DNA from: Planctomycetaceae bacterium
GTDB taxonomy: Bacteria; Planctomycetota; Planctomycetia; Pirellulales; Thermoguttaceae
Assembly (NCBI GenBank): GCA_031256755.1
Contig: JAIRPZ010000257.1
Coordinates: 1 to 9,183 of the forward strand
Direction: 5' to 3'
DNA length: 9,183 bases
Notes under the pieces: generated by a model
Databases searched by the model: none
What the model saw: the letters and a program-made list of their open reading frames with translations, nothing else
What the model was told of the DNA's origin: nothing
Made by a program: the position numbers and the translations under genes
Part shown: positions 6,116-9,183 of the stretch, in pieces
How positions within the stretch are numbered: position 1 is the stretch's first letter
How the letters are laid out: each line of letters begins with the position of its first letter

Positions 6116-8293
6116 ATGCCCTTTGATTCCTACGCTCTTTGTCCCGGCGGACGAGAGAAAAAAATCCGGTTTTGCTGTCCCGATATGCTCAAAGAAATCG
6201 AACAAGTCAGCAAACTCCTCGAAACAAGTCAAACCGGTGCCTGCCTCGCTTACATCGAAACTCTCGAAAAAGATCATCAGGATTGTGCGTGTCTCACCGC
6301 CGCCAAACTCGCCGTTTATCGGCATGAAAACCGATGGGAAGAAGCCCTGAACCTCGCCGGACAGTTTCACCGCCGCGAACCGGAAAATCCTTCCGCCGCT
6401 TCGGAATACGCCCTCGCGCTGGTCGTTGCCGCACGCTTCAAAGAGTCCGTCTCCGTTTTGATTGACGCTTTCGAGCGGACAAAATCCGGTGCCGTTCATA
6501 CTTCCGTTCTCAATACCGCTCTGCAAATCGGCGCATATCTGCTTCATAACCGGCTGCTCTTTCCCGCTATCGGCATCGGCAACCAACTCAAAGAATTTCA
6601 GGCGGTGGCAGAACCGGCAAACGCGCTGCTTTACCGGGCAACGTCCGATCCGGCGTTCCCGATCTTGCTTCGGGATACGTTTTTTGATTACGAATGTCCC
6701 GCTCATTTTCCCGGCAAAGCGGAATTTGATGAAGCAATCAACCTGCTGCGGTTAATGCGGTGGAAAGAATCGCTTGCCAAAATGGAATCGCTGACGGTAT
6801 ATGCCGGTTCGTGGCCGGTCATCTGGCGGAACATTGCTGCACTCCGGTTCTGGCTTTTGGAAAACGAACAAGCACGCGAGGCACTGAAGACATTTACGGC
6901 ATTGCCGAACACTCCGCCGGAAGATGCCGCCGATGCCGAAGCGATGCGGCTGCTGCTCACGCCGGACGCTTTCGGCGACAAAACCCATTTGCTGACCGTA
7001 GAGTACCCGATTACCGATGCGGAAAAAGCGTTTGAAAAACTGCTTTCTGATCCGAAGTATTTTAAGATCGAAGTCCCGAACCGGCAGCCGAATTTTGTGC
7101 CGCCGAAAGGAACGTTTATTCTGCTGGATCGTCCTTTTCCGGTCAAAGGAACGCCGATCACCTTGGAAACCGTTGCATCGCAGTCGGCGGCGTGTCTTTT
7201 GTTCGGCAAAGAAACGGATCGGGCTGCCCGGCTGATGATCCATTCTGTGACGGCAGCGGATTTGGCACAGGTCGAGAGTCAACTCAGCGCAACGCTCGGC
7301 GATACCATCGGGCTGCCGGGGAAAACATTGCAGCAGGACCCCATTTCGCAAAGCCGGGTGCTGACGCAGTACCGTTTCCGCTTTTCCGAAGAAACGTATC
7401 CTGAACCGGCAGAGATCGAAACGCTGATCCGGGATTATTATCTGAAGGAGTTCATCGACCGGTGGAGTCATCTGCCGATGGGACTTTTCGGCGGGAAAAC
7501 GCCTGCTGAAGCGGCAAACGATCCTTCCTGTAAAATTTCACTTGCCGCTGCCGTTGCGGTTCTTGAAATGGAAATGCCCGAAGAAATCGGGACGGAAACG
7601 GCTCAATGTCTCCGGCAAAAATTCGGTTTGCCGCTTCCCGAAAAAATTACGCCTGCCGCTTCGTCTTCCGAAGAGGAAGCGTTTGCTCTTTTAGTGGATC
7701 ATCCTGCTTGGCGTTGGCATCGGTTCGATACTGAAAAAATGTCTACGGAAACGCTTGCGCAGGGGTTGCAGATCATTGCCGGCATGCAGGAACAAAAAGC
7801 GATGCGGCTGTTTGCGCAGGAACTGCTGAACCGTCCGATGAATTCGATGCCGTTTCCGGTTCGGGTGCTGGCGTTTGAAACATTGATTAATGTTTCCGAG
7901 ACCGCCGGTAAAATTGACGAAGCTCTGCTTTGGGTGGAGCGGGCGAAAAACGAGTCGGCAGCGCAAAGTCCGCCGATCCCGGATGCGGCGTGGCGGCTGC
8001 ATGAAATTACGCTTCGGTTGATGCAAGGGGACATTGGCTCGGCGGAAAAGGTGTTTCAGTATTTAACGGTCAATTACCGGAACGATCCGAATGTGATGGG
8101 CGCGTTGCAGGAATTGTTTGTCCGTTTGGGCATGCTGAATCCTGACGGTACACCGTCAGCGGCTATGCAGCGGGCCAAACATGAGCCGGCGGCAGTGCCG
8201 CCGCAGGAGGCGGAATTATGGACACCGGAAGCCGGAAGCCGTATGCCGCCTGCTCAAACCGGCGGTGCGCCGAAACTTTGGGTGCCGGAGTAA
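6116..8293 (+). CDS. TPR-like repeat protein of unknown function, upstream of grpE
   Basis: From ATG 6116 the protein has 725 aa; ATG 6185 (residue 24, beginning MLKEIEQVSKLL) is an equally plausible start, because residues 1-23 are Cys-rich and unlike a helical-repeat N-terminus. Neither start has a Shine-Dalgarno sequence. No signal peptide or membrane segment is seen, so it is probably cytoplasmic. Helical pairs resembling tetratricopeptide repeats occur at about 57-125 (including ENRWEEALNLAGQFHRREP), 237-263 (LLENEQAREAL) and 580-670 (AGKIDEALLWVERA; GDIGSAEKVFQYL). The middle (about 280-480) is not TPR-like and contains a mixed segment with FILLDRPFPVKG. The Pro/Ala-rich tail (about 680-725) carries LWTPE at 701-705 and LWVPE as the last five residues. 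TPR proteins usually serve as protein-binding scaffolds. The position before grpE allows a link with chaperones, but nothing in the sequence proves it. No enzyme motif was recognised. Confidence 0.85.
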   Translation: MPFDSYALCPGGREKKIRFCCPDMLKEIEQVSKLLETSQTGACLAYIETLEKDHQDCACLTAAKLAVYRHENRWEEALNLAGQFHRREPENPSAASEYALALVVAARFKESVSVLIDAFERTKSGAVHTSVLNTALQIGAYLLHNRLLFPAIGIGNQLKEFQAVAEPANALLYRATSDPAFPILLRDTFFDYECPAHFPGKAEFDEAINLLRLMRWKESLAKMESLTVYAGSWPVIWRNIAALRFWLLENEQAREALKTFTALPNTPPEDAADAEAMRLLLTPDAFGDKTHLLTVEYPITDAEKAFEKLLSDPKYFKIEVPNRQPNFVPPKGTFILLDRPFPVKGTPITLETVASQSAACLLFGKETDRAARLMIHSVTAADLAQVESQLSATLGDTIGLPGKTLQQDPISQSRVLTQYRFRFSEETYPEPAEIETLIRDYYLKEFIDRWSHLPMGLFGGKTPAEAANDPSCKISLAAAVAVLEMEMPEEIGTETAQCLRQKFGLPLPEKITPAASSSEEEAFALLVDHPAWRWHRFDTEKMSTETLAQGLQIIAGMQEQKAMRLFAQELLNRPMNSMPFPVRVLAFETLINVSETAGKIDEALLWVERAKNESAAQSPPIPDAAWRLHEITLRLMQGDIGSAEKVFQYLTVNYRNDPNVMGALQELFVRLGMLNPDGTPSAAMQRAKHEPAAVPPQEAELWTPEAGSRMPPAQTGGAPKLWVPE

Positions 8294-8322
8294 ATGCGCA
8301 AGATGGCGGGAAAACATGTCGG

Positions 8323-8350
8323 TTGCAAAAAAGGAAAATGACGGTACAAT
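8323..8350 (+). promoter_or_regulatory. Candidate sigma-70-type promoter of grpE
   Basis: TTGCAA (8323-8328), a 16-base spacer, and TACAAT (8345-8350); the predicted start is near 8357. The spacing and the CGGTACAAT context match the promoter candidate of the preceding gene. No CIRCE element (TTAGCACTC and its inverted copy) and no clear heat-shock sigma-32 promoter was found. Confidence 0.5.
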
Positions 8351-8362
8351 AATCCCGGTTTT

Positions 8363-8411
8363 GGAGAGTACGCCGGCATTTGTGCCGGTACAACTGCGGT
8401 CTCTCCCGTTT
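8363..8411 (+). promoter_or_regulatory. Nested dyad with T-run in the grpE leader (attenuator or upstream terminator)
   Basis: GGAGAG (8363-8368) pairs with CTCTCC (8401-8406). Inside, CCGGCA (8373-8378) pairs with TGCCGG (8383-8388) around a 4-base TTTG loop. The outer arm is followed by CG and TTTTT (through about 8413). The structure lies between the candidate grpE promoter and the ATG, so it could either end transcripts from the upstream gene or sit in the grpE leader and modulate it. The outer stem leaves about ten unpaired bases on its 3' side. Confidence 0.4.
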
Positions 8412-8433
8412 TTCCATGTTTTGAATATTGCGT

Positions 8434-8976
8434 ATGTCCGAAGAACATATTGATATTGTCTGCGATCCGGAATCGGAACAAACTGCCGGAGAACCGGTCA
8501 GCGAGGCGGAACAACTCCGTCTTGAAATTGAAGAGGCAAAAAACCGGACGCTTCGGGCAATGGCGGATTTGGAAAATTACCGCAGCCGGACAAACCGGCA
8601 AATGCTTGAAGAGCGGAAATACGCCAACATTGATCTTATGCGGGAATTACTGCCGGTTTGGGACAACATCGGCAGGGCTTTGGAAGCCGTTGCGGCCTCG
8701 CACAATCTGGAATCGCTGGTTGAGGGCGTTCAGATGGTTCATCAGCAATTGCTGGATGTGTTCAAGAAATTCCATTGTGAAAAAATTGAGGCGAAGTTTC
8801 AGCCGTTTGATCCGAATTTCCACGCATCAGTTGCTCAGATGCCCAGTCAGGAGCATCCGGCAAACACCGTGATTGAAGAGGTACAAGCCGGTTTCCGGCT
8901 TCACGACCGGGTTGTCCGACCGAGTCAGGTAGTGCTTTCCAAGAAGGCGGAACAATCCGCTGTGCCAGACGCTTGA
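8434..8976 (+). CDS. grpE: GrpE, nucleotide-exchange factor of the DnaK chaperone
   Basis: GrpE releases ADP from DnaK (Hsp70) so that bound client proteins can be released; it works as a cytoplasmic homodimer. The 180-aa product has the usual length. The acidic N-terminus (1-25) is followed by a long coiled-coil helix (about 25-70) with RAMADLENYRSR, then LLPVWDNIGRAL, GVQMVHQQL, FDPNFHASV (FDP at 125-127), NTV, and the beta-domain signature GFRLHDRVVRPS (153-164), which fits the family pattern G-(Y/F)-x-L-x-x-RV-(L/V)-RP. ATG 8434 is preferred to an in-frame TTG at 8428, since it follows the common MSEE-type N-terminus. No Shine-Dalgarno sequence is present. dnaK or dnaJ is not in the window; an insertion sequence begins directly after grpE. 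The gene looks complete and functional. Confidence 0.96.
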   Translation: MSEEHIDIVCDPESEQTAGEPVSEAEQLRLEIEEAKNRTLRAMADLENYRSRTNRQMLEERKYANIDLMRELLPVWDNIGRALEAVAASHNLESLVEGVQMVHQQLLDVFKKFHCEKIEAKFQPFDPNFHASVAQMPSQEHPANTVIEEVQAGFRLHDRVVRPSQVVLSKKAEQSAVPDA

Positions 8977-9000
8977 ATCAAAGGTGTTGCTAAATTTCTA

Positions 9001-9029
9001 TTGTCTGCAAATAAGCCGTTTATTATAAT
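9001..9029 (+). promoter_or_regulatory. Candidate promoter of the insertion-sequence transposase
   Basis: TTGTCT (9001-9006), a 17-base spacer and a consensus TATAAT (9024-9029). Transcription would begin around 9036, inside the dyad. The surrounding DNA is distinctly A+T-rich compared with the resident genes. Confidence 0.5.
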
Positions 9030-9047
9030 GTATATCATACATTATAA
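9023..9047. promoter_or_regulatory. Perfect 11-bp dyad overlapping the -10 box
   Basis: TTATAATGTAT (9023-9033) and ATACATTATAA (9037-9047) are exact inverted repeats around the 3-base centre ATC. The left arm contains the TATAAT box. It could be an operator for a repressor, or a folded 5' end of the mRNA, a known way for insertion sequences to limit translation from read-through transcripts. Confidence 0.6.
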
Positions 9048-9059
9048 CTTTATAAAGTC

Positions 9060-9065
9060 AAGGAG
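9060..9065 (+). promoter_or_regulatory. Strong Shine-Dalgarno sequence (AAGGAG)
   Basis: AAGGAG ends 5 bases before ATG 9071 and decides that start. None of the resident genes in the window (uvrA, the TPR gene, grpE) has one, which marks this gene as foreign in its translation signals. Confidence 0.75.
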
Positions 9066-9070
9066 TGTCG

Positions 9071-9183
9071 ATGGATTGCCCGAAATGTGGAAGTACGGAA
9101 CACAAAAAGAGGTTTTGCCAATGGGAGAATGATACCAACCCAATGCAAACAATGCCGGTATCACCGATACAGTCGAAAAAAGT
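9071..9183 (+). pseudogene. Insertion-sequence transposase, N-terminal zinc ribbon, frame broken, cut by right edge
   Basis: From ATG 9071 the first frame reads MDCPKCGSTEHKK, the first half of a zinc ribbon of the kind that begins IS1-family (InsA-like) and related transposases. The second half is in the +1 frame from about 9111: GFANGRMIPTQCKQCRYH then RYSRKK. Together they give CPKC...CKQC with the usual 'NG(R)' between, so a shift lies near 9107-9113, beside a run of five A. The first frame stays open to the edge but encodes no recognisable continuation. The normal programmed shift of IS1 lies much further downstream, between insA and insB, so this break suggests decay or a sequence error. 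DNA binding through the ribbon would be lost if real. The exact IS family is uncertain because only 113 bases are visible. Confidence 0.6.

Noticed and set aside
5948..6706. 252-aa open frame on the minus strand
   Set aside because: It runs antisense through the start of the TPR protein gene, has no recognisable domain, and its openness follows from the codon use of the plus-strand gene.
6752..7471. 239-aa minus-strand frame inside the TPR gene
   Set aside because: It is a composition shadow rich in Arg and Phe, without start signals or a known domain.
8294..8433. CIRCE operator before grpE
   Set aside because: The TTAGCACTC sequence and its inverted copy are absent; the dyad found there has a different sequence and spacing.
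1..9183. tRNA or rRNA genes
   Set aside because: No tRNA-like TTCGA-x arm with matching acceptor stem and no conserved rRNA segment was recognised by reading; intergenic spaces are short and otherwise accounted for.

Overview
The window looks like chromosomal DNA of a PVC-superphylum bacterium, most likely a planctomycete. This is inferred from a tandemly fused, oversized UvrA (known from Chlamydiae and Planctomycetes), from resident genes that start without visible Shine-Dalgarno sequences, and from a repeat-rich intergenic region of a kind common in environmental planctomycete genomes. The lineage cannot be proven from the sequence alone.

Layout. (1) Positions 1-128 hold the last 41 codons of a plus-strand HrpA-type RNA helicase. 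(2) Positions 251-613 (minus strand) hold the C-terminal remnant of a PD-(D/E)XK nuclease-family transposase (TIGR01784/Rpn-like) whose nuclease domain is gone. (3) Positions 614-891 are a non-coding mosaic of short direct and inverted repeats (ACAGGATT type and GACGGCAG type) ending in a TATAAT box. (4) Positions 892-5883 encode a fused UvrA of 1663 aa with three, not two or four, ABC-ATPase halves (N1-C1-N2). (5) Positions 5884-6115 are a spacer with weak hairpins and a promoter. (6) Positions 6116-8293 encode an unrecognised TPR-like protein with two C-terminal LW(T/V)PE motifs. (7) Positions 8294-8433 hold a promoter and a structured leader. (8) Positions 8434-8976 encode the nucleotide-exchange factor GrpE. 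(9) From about 8990 to the right edge lies the start of an insertion sequence: promoter, perfect dyad, strong RBS and a zinc-ribbon transposase start whose reading frame is broken.

Functionally the window joins DNA repair (UvrA), RNA metabolism (HrpA) and protein folding (GrpE), bordered by two mobile-element traces. The genes all read rightward except the transposase remnant, but each resident gene after hrpA has its own candidate promoter, so they look like neighbouring single-gene units rather than one operon. The most noteworthy points are the three-half UvrA that ends exactly where a fourth ATPase half should begin, the nearly leaderless uvrA start, and a C-rich to G-rich gradient that restarts in each long gene. 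No wholly new defence or mobile system was recognised.
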